Part shown: positions 23,524 through 32,008 of the stretch, piece by piece
Position numbering within the stretch: the stretch's first letter is position 1
Layout: the number at the start of each line of letters is the position of its first letter
DNA from: JAGHKQ01 sp041920565
GTDB lineage: Bacteria > Bacillota > Bacilli > Bacillales > Bacillaceae_G
Assembly (NCBI GenBank): GCA_041920565.1
Contig: JBHGXS010000071.1
Location: 1 to 64,000 of the forward strand
Direction: 5' to 3'
DNA: 64,000 bases
Notes under the pieces: model-generated
Told to the model about the DNA's origin: nothing
The model's input: the letters and a program-made list of their open reading frames with translations, nothing else
Databases searched by the model: none
Translations under genes and position numbers: made by a program

Positions 23524-24466
23524 TATGTATCCCCATCCACGCTACTGGATGGAATCATTAGCCGCTAGAAAAAAGAAGGGCAATAATAAATCCGCAGGTT
23601 CTAATACATCAAAAAAAGATAACAAAAAAGATAACAAAAAAGATAAACAAGAAAACCCTGCAGCGGCATCTGAAACAAAATCTGTAAAAAATGAAGCGAC
23701 TATTCAACACAGCGGAAATTCTCACGTAAATCTGAACGTGAATGTTGACAATTCTGCCCTTGCCTATGCTATAACTTCAATGTTACGTGCCAGTAACACC
23801 ATAAATGATAATCAATTTCAGCAAATACTTCAAAACTTAAACGGCTTGCTTGGAAAACAGCAAGCGCTCGCTCCTCTTGTATCCGATGGTCAATTAATTC
23901 CTTCTGTAGAAGAGCCTGTTGTCCGAAACGAAGTGCTTGGAGTTACTTCCGCAGAAGAGCCAATCTCTGATGATGACACTTTTCAAATCAGCAATGATGT
24001 TGTAATTCAAGATACTGAGCCGGTCACACAAAGCACGGAGGCTGATATTCCGTTAGAGACTGTGCAGGAGTTTCAAAATACAGGCGTCCGAGAGCTTCAA
24101 AATGAGATATTTATCCATTCCGACAGCTCCCCGAAAGTTACCATTGTAAGTGAAGAGGACACTTGCAGAAGAAATACTGCTGGCCTTTTATCTGATTCCT
24201 CTATCATTACTGTAGACCCTCTTTCTCCTCAGGCACCAGTGGAATTTGAGAGAGAAAATATTCCCTTTGAAACAGTTCCTATTTTTGAAAGCGAACGCCT
24301 TTCCCTTGAGGAACTGGAGTCCATTACAGACAACATTGTAGTAAACGGAGAAAATGAAGCTATGTCCCCCGAGCTTCGGTCTCGTCCACAGCGAAAAGAG
24401 CGGAAGCGAACTTCCAGCAAGTCGCAATCTCAAAATACGCACCGAACGTTGCGCACATTTTTCTAA
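23516..24466 (+). CDS. Low-complexity acidic protein with SGNSHVNL motif (second of a pair)
   Basis: 316 residues. The N-terminus MYPHPRYWMESLAARKKKG leads to a Lys/Asp/Asn repeat (KKDN three times), then IQHSGNSHVNLNVNVDNSAL, the block shared with the preceding protein. A short predicted helical region follows, then a long acidic, Thr/Ser/Pro-rich unstructured part with repeated PxETVxxF-like segments (PLETVQEFQ, PFETVPIFE) and a basic tail. No signal peptide or membrane helix. The 8-bp overlap means coupled translation. It looks like a spore-surface structural protein, by composition and promoter only. Confidence 0.6.
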   Translation: MTSMYPHPRYWMESLAARKKKGNNKSAGSNTSKKDNKKDNKKDKQENPAAASETKSVKNEATIQHSGNSHVNLNVNVDNSALAYAITSMLRASNTINDNQFQQILQNLNGLLGKQQALAPLVSDGQLIPSVEEPVVRNEVLGVTSAEEPISDDDTFQISNDVVIQDTEPVTQSTEADIPLETVQEFQNTGVRELQNEIFIHSDSSPKVTIVSEEDTCRRNTAGLLSDSSIITVDPLSPQAPVEFERENIPFETVPIFESERLSLEELESITDNIVVNGENEAMSPELRSRPQRKERKRTSSKSQSQNTHRTLRTFF

Positions 24467-24503
24467 TCCCGCATGAATCCATATGCCGGGATTTTCTTTT
24501 TTC
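24465..24503 (+). terminator. Terminator of the SGNSHVNL pair
   Basis: AATCCCG and CGGGATT close a loop containing CATG/CATATG and are followed by TTCTTTTTT. Confidence 0.8.
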
Positions 24504-24564
24504 ATACAACTGATTTTTTTAAAATAAAATATAATAACATCTTTTACGGAAAGGAGCTGAGCCG

Positions 24565-25084
24565 GTGAATTTTCCCATCGTTCTTCTTGGTGACCATGCA
24601 GCTATCATTCATACCGGAAGCTTTTCAAAGCATACTCATTTATCGATGAAAGCAAGGAGCAAGACCAACAACTTTTAGAAATTCCGGTTTGCTATGAGGA
24701 AGAGTGTGCACCTGATTTGCCGCTCATAGCGAAGCATCTTGGATTATTCATTTTGCTTCACAGCATTCTCAAATATACCGTCCATGCCAGCGGATTTTCA
24801 CCGAGCTTTCCATACCTTGACACATTGCTGTCCGAACTGCATATGCCGAGACGTTCTTCTCCGCGCCTTTTCTTGTACCGAAAGGATCTGTAGCCATCGC
24901 CGGCAAGCAAACCGGCATTTATCCATTCGCTACTCCGGAAGGATGGTACATTATCGGGCAAACGCCGTTATCTTTATTCATTCCAATCCTATCTCCCCCA
25001 AGCTTATTACATCCAGGTCATATTGTACAGTTTCATCCGATTACGTATAAAGAATTTTTTCATTACAGGGAGGCACAAAAATGA
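24565..25084 (+). pseudogene. pxpB: 5-oxoprolinase subunit B (PxpB/KipI) with frameshifts
   Basis: AAGGAG precedes a GTG that opens MNFPIVLLGDHAAIIHTGSF, but a stop follows after about 38 codons. Other frames continue with family motifs: CPDL-like APDLPLIAKHLG, FSPSFPYLDTL, MPRRSSPRL and IAGKQTGIYPFATPEGW near the end, where the catalytic half is best preserved. The last frame stops over the ATG of pxpC. At least two frameshifts. Confidence 0.85.
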
Positions 25085-26085
25085 GCATCACTATTCTTCG
25101 GTCCGGGTTGTTCACAACTGTGCAAGATTTAGGACGCTTCTGCTTTCAAAAGTATGGTGTACCTATAAGCGGTGCCATGGATTCTTTTGCTCACCGCATT
25201 GCCAATTTACTTGTCGGCAATCGTGAAGAAGAAACAACGGTGGAAATTACGCTGCGCGGACCCGTTATTCGCTTTGAAAAGGATTCACTGATCAGCGTGT
25301 GCGGAGCTAACTTATCTCCTTTAATCGATGGTGCTCCCGTGTCGTTATGGAAGCCAGTTTTCATCAAAACAGGCAGCATCTTACGTTTTGGTACTCCCGT
25401 TGAAGGCAGCCGGACCTACTTAGCGGTTGCCGGCGGTTTTCGTGTACCGAATGTAATGAACAGTAAATCGACCTATGTTCGTGCAGGGTTCGGAGGGCTA
25501 GAAGGCCGCACTTTACAAAAAGGCGATATTCTTTCATTTGGTCCCGCCACTCATCGCGGCGCGTTTCTCATCCGACAATTGCGAAGCAAGCAAACAACGT
25601 CTTCGTTCACTACGGCAAATTGGCACATTTCCCAAGATCTGCTTCCTGCTTATCGGCAAAATCCTGTTATACGTGCCATAAAAGGAACGGAATTTTCCTT
25701 GTTTACAAGCGAAAGCCAAACGAAGCTGTTTTCAGAGCCTTTTATCGTGACAACAGAATCCGATCGTATGGGCTATCGCTTGAAAGGGCCGCAATTGCAG
25801 TTAATCGAACCGGGCGAACTCATCTCAGAAGGAGTGACACACGGCACCGTCCAAGTGTCTCCGGAAGGCAATCCTATCATTTTAATGTCAGACCGGCAAA
25901 CGTTAGGCGGCTACCCGAAAATTGCCCAAATTATTTCGGTCGATTTTCCGCTTCTGGCCCAAGTAAAGCCCGGTGAAATCATCCGTTTTCAAGAAACGTC
26001 TCTGCAAGAAGCGCAGGCGCTTTGTCGCTTGCATGAGCGAAATATGAGGATTGTGCGGCATGCAATTTTTATAAAACAAAGGTAG
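25081..26085 (+). CDS. pxpC: 5-oxoprolinase subunit C (PxpC/KipA)
   Basis: 334 residues, intact. The family start TVQDLGRFCFQKYGVPISGA is followed by MDSFAHRIANLLVGN and a C-terminal GELISEGVTHGTVQVSPEGNP block of the biotin-dependent-carboxyltransferase-like fold. With PxpA and PxpB it opens 5-oxoproline to glutamate at the cost of ATP. Both partner genes here are broken, so the enzyme complex cannot form from this locus; it is a stranded subunit unless other copies exist. GGGAGG precedes the ATG. Confidence 0.93.
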   Translation: MSITILRSGLFTTVQDLGRFCFQKYGVPISGAMDSFAHRIANLLVGNREEETTVEITLRGPVIRFEKDSLISVCGANLSPLIDGAPVSLWKPVFIKTGSILRFGTPVEGSRTYLAVAGGFRVPNVMNSKSTYVRAGFGGLEGRTLQKGDILSFGPATHRGAFLIRQLRSKQTTSSFTTANWHISQDLLPAYRQNPVIRAIKGTEFSLFTSESQTKLFSEPFIVTTESDRMGYRLKGPQLQLIEPGELISEGVTHGTVQVSPEGNPIILMSDRQTLGGYPKIAQIISVDFPLLAQVKPGEIIRFQETSLQEAQALCRLHERNMRIVRHAIFIKQR

Positions 26086-26095
26086 GGAAATGAAC

Positions 26096-26535
26096 ATGAA
26101 ACGAATCGATATAAATTGTGATATCGGAGAAGGATTGGGACGATATACAAACGGCTCTGACAAGCAATTGCTTCGATATGTTACATCAGTCAACATTGCT
26201 TGCGGCTTTCATGCGAGAAATTCGTCTACGAAAAACGGTAGAGCTTGCCTTGCAATATGACGTAGCCATCGGCGTCCATCCGCCTTACCCTGACCTTCTC
26301 GGCTTTGGAAGGCGAAAAATGGAACTGTCTGCAGTTGAAGTATATGATACAGTGTTATATCAAAGCGGGGCTCTTAAAAATTTTGTCAGGCATGCAGGTG
26401 GACCGATCCAGCATGTCAAGCCGCACAAGGCATTATATAATATGGCCGCAAAAGAATTCGAAATTGCGTTTGCCATCGCAAAAGCTGTATATGCATTTAG
26501 CCCTTCTCTTTTTTATACGGTCTGTCTCCTCTTAA
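26096..26535 (+). pseudogene. pxpA: 5-oxoprolinase subunit A (PxpA/LamB-YcsF), truncated and frameshifted
   Basis: Starts MKRIDINCDIGEGLGRYTNG and keeps SVNIACGFHA, then the frame shifts. The second frame holds ALQYDVAIGVHPPYPDLLGF, RRKMELSAVEVYD and HVKPHKALYNMAAK before homology is lost near 26520. The family is normally about 250 residues, so roughly the last third is missing. Confidence 0.85.
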
Positions 26536-26592
26536 CCATCGAAAAGAACCTCTGTTCTGATGTATACTATAGGAAACAGACTGAGGTGAGCT

Positions 26593-27105
26593 ATGAAATA
26601 CATCATGATGATTATTGCTTTTATTTTGCTGACCGCCTGTACAAGCCCAACCGTAAAGGCAGACGATGCAGTGGAACTCGTTCGCAATGGACAGCTTGAA
26701 GCTGCCGTCCATTCTTTAGAAGAATCCTATCAAAAAGAGCAAAACGAAGAAATTTTATACTTACAGCAGCGCGTAAAATTGTACATACAGGCAAAACAAG
26801 AATTGGACAAAGGGAATTTGGAAGTAGCCTCTCTTTTATTGACGGATATACGAGACGACAACAATGATCATCCTCTTATTATTCACTTGCAGCAGGATGC
26901 CAAAGAACTGCAAAAGCAGCTTGCATCGTTAGCGAAGACGAAAGCACAATTGGAGTCCTCTCTCGTAGAGGTAAGAGTACAAATTCGCAACAAGGAATAC
27001 GGACAAGCAAAAGAGGTGATAAAAGAAGTGCTTGCGGAGTCAAAATCTCATCCTTCATTCCGCTTTATTCATAAAGAAGCAAAAAAATTAGAAAAACAGC
27101 TCTAG
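26593..27105 (+). CDS. Lipoprotein with TPR-like helices
   Basis: 170 residues. A signal peptide ends in the lipobox LLTAC at residues 12-16, so the mature protein is anchored outside the membrane. The rest is nearly all helical: two TPR-like hairpins (about 26-75), then a coiled-coil segment, then KEYGQAKEVIKEVLAESKSH. GAGGTGAGCT precedes the ATG. The upstream gene is the decayed pxpA. No family function recognised. Confidence 0.75.
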   Translation: MKYIMMIIAFILLTACTSPTVKADDAVELVRNGQLEAAVHSLEESYQKEQNEEILYLQQRVKLYIQAKQELDKGNLEVASLLLTDIRDDNNDHPLIIHLQQDAKELQKQLASLAKTKAQLESSLVEVRVQIRNKEYGQAKEVIKEVLAESKSHPSFRFIHKEAKKLEKQL

Positions 27106-27217
27106 CAATATTTCATGATGTTTAGGCTTTTCCGGGAATAAACATAGGAATCTAGTTATAATTGCTCTACAATAGAGGTAAGGGAAATCTACATCTCGCA
27201 GAAAAGGGAGAACAATC

Positions 27218-27464
27218 ATGGTTATCGTCCATAAAGTGCTTGATAGTTTTTCGGAAACATTCAAATGCCGATTATTGCCGTATACGAAAACCTGGTTGAT
27301 TTTCCGGGAAAATATGTTGCTAGATTATTTGATTTACAGCAAATGACCAACTATATTATCGTAAAAGATACGTTAAAAAAATTAGAGAGCCCATTCCGTC
27401 TGCATTTAACAAAATGATTCGTTCCAAGAATGACGCCCCGATGATTGTGGAGGTTTTTGTATAA
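27218..27464 (+). pseudogene. Small hypothetical gene with two frameshifts
   Basis: AAGGGAGA precedes the ATG of MVIVHKVLDSFSE. The frame changes to QMPIIAVYENLVDFPGKYVA, then, in a run of seven A at about 27373-27379, to AFNKMIRSKNDAPMIVEVFV and stop. Joining the three frames gives a plausible protein of about 80 residues of unknown function. Confidence 0.6.
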
Positions 27465-27472
27465 AAAGGAAA

Positions 27473-27495
27473 CAGCACTGTTTTTTGCAGTGCTG
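27473..27495 (+). repeat. Perfect hairpin after the frameshifted small gene
   Basis: CAGCACTG and CAGTGCTG flank a T-rich loop. No T tract follows, so terminator activity is doubtful. Confidence 0.4.
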
Positions 27496-27574
27496 CGCCT
27501 TTGTTAGGGGAAAAATTTATAGAAACTATTTTACACCTGTCCCTATTTCCCTAAAAAATCCCTTTTATGAAAAC

Positions 27575-27610
27575 CATGCCTGCAACAAACAAGGCATTGT
27601 TTTTTATTTT
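27575..27610 (+). terminator. Terminator-like hairpin
   Basis: ATGCCT and AGGCAT flank a 10-base loop, followed by TGTTTTTTATTTT. No intact gene precedes it directly. Confidence 0.5.
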
Positions 27611-27688
27611 CATATAAAAAGAGGTATCATCTCCTTTTCATCGAAACTACTTAATAATCAAATGATAAAAAGGTGATCACATACCCTA

Positions 27689-27726
27689 TTGCAAGAAAAT
27701 GAAGAGGTATATGTGTTCTCTTGCAA
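27689..27726. repeat. Inverted repeat TTGCAAGA / TCTTGCAA
   Basis: Perfect 8-bp arms with a 22-base loop that contains a further AAGAG/CTCTT pair. It lies just downstream of the yvrJ terminator in a gap without genes. Confidence 0.4.
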
Positions 27727-27734
27727 AATACAAT

Positions 27735-27766
27735 AAAAAGGAATCGGACTGTATCCGATTCCTTTT
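27735..27766. terminator. Terminator downstream of the YvrJ-like gene
   Basis: AAAAGGAATCGGA and TCCGATTCCTTTT make a 12-13 bp stem with A- and T-rich flanks on both strands. Confidence 0.8.
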
Positions 27767-27768
27767 CT

Positions 27769-27933
27769 CTATGAAACATTCCGTTCCCGCGAATCGGATT
27801 CTTTGACCTGCAGCGGAAGCTTTTCAATTGCCATAATGACGCTATCCAACTTCCCTTCAATCCGGTGCAGCAAATATAGCGTAATGACAATCGGAAACCC
27901 GACTTCACTGACAAACGGAATCCATTCGTTCAT
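27769..27933 (-). CDS. YvrJ family protein
   Basis: 54 residues from the ATG at 27933, with GGAGGGAGAAGC upstream; an earlier in-frame ATG lies inside that site. One hydrophobic helix (FVSEVGFPIVITLYLLHRIE) followed by a short amphipathic helix is the YvrJ pattern, a small membrane protein family of Bacillus with unknown role, seen also in competence/sporulation and phage holin-like contexts. Confidence 0.75.
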   Translation of the reverse strand: MNEWIPFVSEVGFPIVITLYLLHRIEGKLDSVIMAIEKLPLQVKESDSRERNVS

Positions 27934-28287
27934 GCTTCTCCCTCCTCCCATTGTTCTTCCTTCTATATATAGCCCTTTCTTCCTTTAATTTGGCTGTCTC
28001 TCTAATGCATTTCATTTAAAAATGATTTAGTTCTTGTTCCGGAATATATCTTCACCCTTCATTCTAAAAAAAATTTTGCATAGTATATACAAAAAAAGAA
28101 AAATGATTCCAAAAAAGGATATAGTTACATTTTAAAAATTATTATACTATAACAAAGGCATTACGGAATAACTCAATGCCTTTACTTCTCCTTCATAGTC
28201 CCGTGAATTCCCGTTTTTTACTTATAAGTTATAATATTGTGAAAACAAGACATACTATTAAACAAATAACCTTAGGGAGGGAATCCA
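27934..28287. other. Gene-poor intergenic stretch
   Basis: AT-rich. The only structure seen is an inverted repeat, AAAGGCATT (28154) and AATGCCTTT (28175), which lacks a T tract. Confidence 0.4.
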
Positions 28288-28353
28288 ATGAGATTCTTAT
28301 ATTACATACTGATCGGCCTTTTAATCATCTTTTTGCTTCGTTTAATTTTCTAG
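28288..28353 (+). CDS. Very small membrane protein (21 aa)
   Basis: MRFLYYILIG followed by a Leu/Ile-rich helix and RLIF. GGGAGG lies 8 nt before the ATG, which is the main support. The next locus begins with a near copy (MRILYFVLLG), so the two probably arose by duplication. Confidence 0.5.
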   Translation: MRFLYYILIGLLIIFLLRLIF

Positions 28354-28370
28354 TGAATCTGACGTAAAAA

Positions 28371-28553
28371 ATGCTGAAGAGGAATCATTATGAGGATTCT
28401 ATACTTTGTATTATTGGGATAGTTAGTCTTATTGCTTTAAAATTCGTCTTGGGATCAGCGGGCACCCTTATCAAATGGGCTTTCATTTTATTCGTTACTG
28501 TAGTGGCTGGCTATATTGCGGTTACATTATTTAATAAAGGGAAACGGGCATAG
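28371..28553 (+). CDS. Small membrane protein, probably frameshifted at its start
   Basis: The open frame gives 60 residues with two helices (SLIALKFVLGSAG, KWAFILFVTVVAGYIAVTLF). Its first 16 residues are polar and unlike a start. In another frame AAGAGGAATCATT precedes ATG at 28390 and reads MRILYFVLLG then stop, matching the neighbour. The ancestral protein was probably MRILYFVLLG joined directly to IVSLIALKF, with one base lost near 28420. Confidence 0.5.
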   Translation: MLKRNHYEDSILCIIGIVSLIALKFVLGSAGTLIKWAFILFVTVVAGYIAVTLFNKGKRA

Positions 28554-28585
28554 AAAAAAGGAGCTTCAGCTGAAGTCCCTTTTTC
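28554..28585. terminator. Terminator shared by the small membrane gene and mtnA
   Basis: AAAGGAGCTTCAG and CTGAAGTCCCTTT pair with two mismatches, flanked by A and T runs on both sides. Confidence 0.7.
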
Positions 28586-29631
28586 TATGCTAACAATTTG
28601 GAAATCTCTTCTTTATAATTGCCGCGAATGATTCCTTTTTCCGTTATAATGGCTGTAATAAGCTCGTTTGGAGTAACATCAAACGCCGGGTTGTACACGC
28701 CGATTCCTTCCGGTGCTATACGCGTCCCCTGAACATGTGTTACTTCCTCGCCTTTTCGTTCTTCAATTACAATTTGCTCTCCTGTTTCCAATGCAGCATC
28801 AAACGTGGATAGTGGCGCAGCTACATAAAACGGAATGTTAAAGTGCTTCGCTAAGATCGCCAAACCAAACGTCCCGATTTTATTAGCTGTATCGCCGTTT
28901 GCGACAATGCGGTCCGCCCCAACAATGATGGCACGAATACCTTTTGTCGCAATGGTGTTAGCTGCCATGTTATCGGTAATAAGCGTCACATCCACTCCTG
29001 CTTGTTGCAGCTCCCAAGCAGTAAGCCGCGCACCTTGCAGCACCGGGCGAGTTTCGCTTGCATACACTTGTAAATTAATTCCTTGTTCTTTTGCGATGTA
29101 AAACGGAGCCAAAGCTGTGCCGTAACGTGCTGTTGCAATGCTTCCCGCGTTACAGATGGTAAGTACTTTGTCGCCTTCTTCGAATAATGTAAGTGCATGT
29201 TCCCCGATGTTCCGGCACACTTCTTCATCTTCTTTTTGTATGGAAAGGGCTTCTTGCTCCACACGCAGCTTCGCTTCCTCTACCGTCAAAGAAGAGTCTA
29301 CACTCGCCACTACCCTGTCTAGCGCCCAAAACAAGTTTACTGCCGTCGGACGGGAACTTGCTAAGTAATCACGGTCCTGCTGGAGCCAGTTCAAAAATAA
29401 TTCAATATCATTTGTCTCATACCGTTTTGCCGCCAGAGCCAAACCAAATGCCGCCGTAATGCCGATGGCCGGAGCGCCGCGCACCTCCAAAGACACGATG
29501 CTGTGCCAGACATCTTCGAGCGTGCGCAAATGTTTATACTCTATTTCCAAGGGAAGCTTCGTTTGATTTAATAAAATAATAGAATTGTCGTTCCATGTAA
29601 CGGAACGAGGGATGTTTACTACTGTGCTCAC
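28585..29631 (-). CDS. mtnA: Methylthioribose-1-phosphate isomerase
   Basis: 348 residues. Second step of methionine salvage: aldose MTR-1-phosphate to the ketose MTRu-1-phosphate. Family motifs: SLEVRGAPAIGITAAFGLAL, the catalytic-cysteine segment LTICNAGSIATARYGTALAP, YASETRPVLQGARLTAWEL, and the catalytic aspartate in VGADRIVANGDTANKIGT. It overlaps mtnK by 4 bp (ATGA). Control comes from the S-box upstream of mtnK. Confidence 0.98.
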   Translation of the reverse strand: MSTVVNIPRSVTWNDNSIILLNQTKLPLEIEYKHLRTLEDVWHSIVSLEVRGAPAIGITAAFGLALAAKRYETNDIELFLNWLQQDRDYLASSRPTAVNLFWALDRVVASVDSSLTVEEAKLRVEQEALSIQKEDEEVCRNIGEHALTLFEEGDKVLTICNAGSIATARYGTALAPFYIAKEQGINLQVYASETRPVLQGARLTAWELQQAGVDVTLITDNMAANTIATKGIRAIIVGADRIVANGDTANKIGTFGLAILAKHFNIPFYVAAPLSTFDAALETGEQIVIEERKGEEVTHVQGTRIAPEGIGVYNPAFDVTPNELITAIITEKGIIRGNYKEEISKLLA

Positions 29632-30821
29632 GCTTGTACTTCCTTTCGTTGTTTTGTTCTCGTAAACAGATAGCGGAACAAGCCTGTGTCCACTTTTATG
29701 TTTTGCTGCAGTAGCAGCGCTTTGCCAAGGTGCAATGCATGCACTTTTGCTTGCAATCTCTCTTCTTTATTTTCAATGCCGTCTAAGTCCGCCACATGCG
29801 CCAGGCCGATTGTACGGCGAATCACTTCACAACCTGCAAACCCGACTGCATCTGCAAAGATATTTTGTAACACGGATGGCAGCCAAGCTTTCGTTTTCGT
29901 ATAAGCTTCCACGCCCTCTTCTTCCCATAGCTTTTTGAATGTGTTCTCAAACACCTTCCATGTATTTTCAATGTGGAAAAACAAAATATCTCGGTTTTCT
30001 TCTCGGCGAGAAATTGCGTTCAATAACAAGTTCGCGAAAAATTGCCCTAAATCAAAGCCGATGGGACCGAACGTCGCAAACTCCGGATCGATAACTTTCG
30101 TTTCCGTTGCTGATGCAAAAATGCTGCCTGTATGTAAATCGCCATGCATCAACGCTTCTTTTCTCGTTAAAAATTTATACTTTAACTGCGCTACCTGCAA
30201 TTTTACCGTTTCATCCTGCCACAGGCGATCGATAACAGATTGCAGTTCCAGCTCATAATCGTTTGTGTCGTGATCTGCAAACGGATCAGTAAAGACTAAA
30301 TCTTCTGTAATTTTACACAAGTCCGAATTTACAAATTGGCTGTCCAGCTCCCGTTTTTCGGATGCATGTAAGCCAAAGTCAGAAGTGTAAAATAACGCTT
30401 TGGCCACAAATGTACCGATATGCTCGGAAAGAAGAGGATAATCTTCTCCTTCAATTAATCCTTTTCTGGCAATTGTTAAATGTGATAAATCCTCCATAAC
30501 AGTAATGGCCAGTTCTTCATCATGGTAATATACTTCCGGTACAAGATCCGGCACATATTTCGCAAACGTACGAAGCGCATTGCTTTCAATCGTTGCTCGT
30601 CTTAACGAAAGCGGCCAGCTTTCCCCAACTACCTTCGCATACGGAAGCGCTTGTTTCATGATGATACCTTTTTGTTCATCCTGTATATGAAACACCAAGT
30701 TTAAATTTCCATCGCCAATTTCCTTGCATGTCACAGCTGCATCCTCAGCAAAGTATCCCAATTGTTTTGCCAACAGAACGGCCGTTTCTTCTCGTAACGG
30801 TTCATATGTTTTATTTATCAT
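29628..30821 (-). CDS. mtnK: 5-methylthioribose kinase
   Basis: 397 residues. Phosphorylates methylthioribose at C1 with ATP, the entry to salvage. APH/choline-kinase fold: the nucleotide-binding GDGNLNLVFHI with KQALP, the catalytic loop LMHGDLHTGSIF, and the DPE motif VIDPEFATFGPIGFDLGQF. Followed in operon by mtnA. An S-box riboswitch with terminator lies 35 bp upstream of the start. Confidence 0.98.
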   Translation of the reverse strand: MINKTYEPLREETAVLLAKQLGYFAEDAAVTCKEIGDGNLNLVFHIQDEQKGIIMKQALPYAKVVGESWPLSLRRATIESNALRTFAKYVPDLVPEVYYHDEELAITVMEDLSHLTIARKGLIEGEDYPLLSEHIGTFVAKALFYTSDFGLHASEKRELDSQFVNSDLCKITEDLVFTDPFADHDTNDYELELQSVIDRLWQDETVKLQVAQLKYKFLTRKEALMHGDLHTGSIFASATETKVIDPEFATFGPIGFDLGQFFANLLLNAISRREENRDILFFHIENTWKVFENTFKKLWEEEGVEAYTKTKAWLPSVLQNIFADAVGFAGCEVIRRTIGLAHVADLDGIENKEERLQAKVHALHLGKALLLQQNIKVDTGLFRYLFTRTKQRKEVQA

Positions 30822-30856
30822 TGGTTTCTCCCCCTAAATTATGGGGTTTCCCCATA

Positions 30857-31046
30857 AGAAAAACCCCTTTCATCATCGAAAGAGGTTTGAAGACGTTCTT
30901 CTCCCCTCTTATCTGCCAGAAAGATTTCTTTCTGCTGGAATTAGCACCGTGCCTTACAGGCGCATGTTGCGCCCCATTTCACAATGGTATTACGGTCGGT
31001 TGCTGGGCTTCATCGGGCCAAGTCCCTCTGCCTGCTCTTGATAAGA
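30857..31046 (-). ncRNA. SAM-I riboswitch (S-box) of mtnKA
   Basis: On the minus strand the conserved CTTATCAAGAGCAGGCAGAG opens the P1/P2 region, followed by GATGAAGCCCAGCAACC, GGCACGGTGCTAATTCC and AGATAAG, the S-box signature order. It ends in a terminator stem (AAACCTCTTTC / GAAAGGGGTTT) with T run before mtnK. High SAM should end transcription. Confidence 0.95.
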
Positions 31047-31127
31047 GTAATATTTTCTGAAAATTAAAAGATTCTGATGAACACTATAACAACCTTGTCA
31101 GAATGTTGTCAACACTTTTTTAAAAAA

Positions 31128-31907
31128 TTATTTGTACAGCTCCGGACGGCGATCCGCAAATACCGGAATGCCGCGGCGCACTTCCTCAATTTTGGAAAAA
31201 TCGAGTACGGATTCCAGAATTTCTTGTTCCTCTCCGGCTTCTGCCACGACTTCTCCCCACGGGTCGACAACAAGAGAATGGCCGGCAAATACATTGTTCG
31301 GATCGCTTCCGGCACGATTGCACGCTACGATATAGCATTGATTTTCGATCGCACGGCTGATTAACAGTGTACGCCAATGAGTTACACGGGCCAACGGCCA
31401 CTCCGCCACCACAAACACCACTTTGGCTCCATGCGCAGTATGCGTACGCACCCATTCCGGAAAGCGGATGTCATAGCAAACCAGTCCCGCACATGCAATG
31501 CCGTCCAGTTCAAAATGTCCCGTCTCCTGGCCGGAAACTAAAAACTTATGCTCCTCCATGAGCTGGAACAAATGGACTTTACTGTATTCTCCCGCTAATT
31601 CTCCTCCTCTAGTAAACACATACATAGTATTTGTTACACCTTGTTCTGTTCGTTTCGCAATGGAGCCGCCAACAAGATTCACATTATATGTTTTAGAAAT
31701 TTCTGTTAATAGTTTCTTAGAAGCTTTTCCCTCATCATCTGCAAGTACATCCAAACGCGTTAAATCGTATCCGGTTGTCCACAGCTCCGGTAGTACAATC
31801 ACATCAGGCTGACCCTTCATCGCCTTCTCGATTTCTCGTGTTGCATTTTCTATATTTTTATCAATGTCACCAAACGCAATATCCAATTGCAAACAAGCAA
31901 TCTTCAT
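31128..31907 (-). CDS. mtnU: Carbon-nitrogen hydrolase MtnU (omega-amidase type)
   Basis: 259 residues from the ATG at 31907, equal to the B. subtilis YkrU/MtnU length; a frame extension upstream begins within the ribosome binding region. Nitrilase-fold triad: Glu in the N-terminal YDLTRLD region after VLPELWTTG, Lys in YSKVHLF, Cys in GLVCYDIRFPEW. It probably removes ammonia from alpha-ketoglutaramate or 2-oxo acid amides formed by the transaminase MtnE, encoded divergently next door. Confidence 0.92.
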   Translation of the reverse strand: MKIACLQLDIAFGDIDKNIENATREIEKAMKGQPDVIVLPELWTTGYDLTRLDVLADDEGKASKKLLTEISKTYNVNLVGGSIAKRTEQGVTNTMYVFTRGGELAGEYSKVHLFQLMEEHKFLVSGQETGHFELDGIACAGLVCYDIRFPEWVRTHTAHGAKVVFVVAEWPLARVTHWRTLLISRAIENQCYIVACNRAGSDPNNVFAGHSLVVDPWGEVVAEAGEEQEILESVLDFSKIEEVRRGIPVFADRRPELYK

Positions 31908-32008
31908 TTTACCACCGCCATTTTGCAAAAATTTTCACTTTACAAACTACCCATAACAATATATGATTGGTCACTAGAATTGCAAGAATTTTTTTAAGAG
32001 GTGGAAAG

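Noticed and set aside
26118..26699. Long open frame over the pxpA region
   Set aside because: It joins a shifted part of pxpA to antisense-free filler across the start of the lipoprotein; only the pxpA-derived part has homology.
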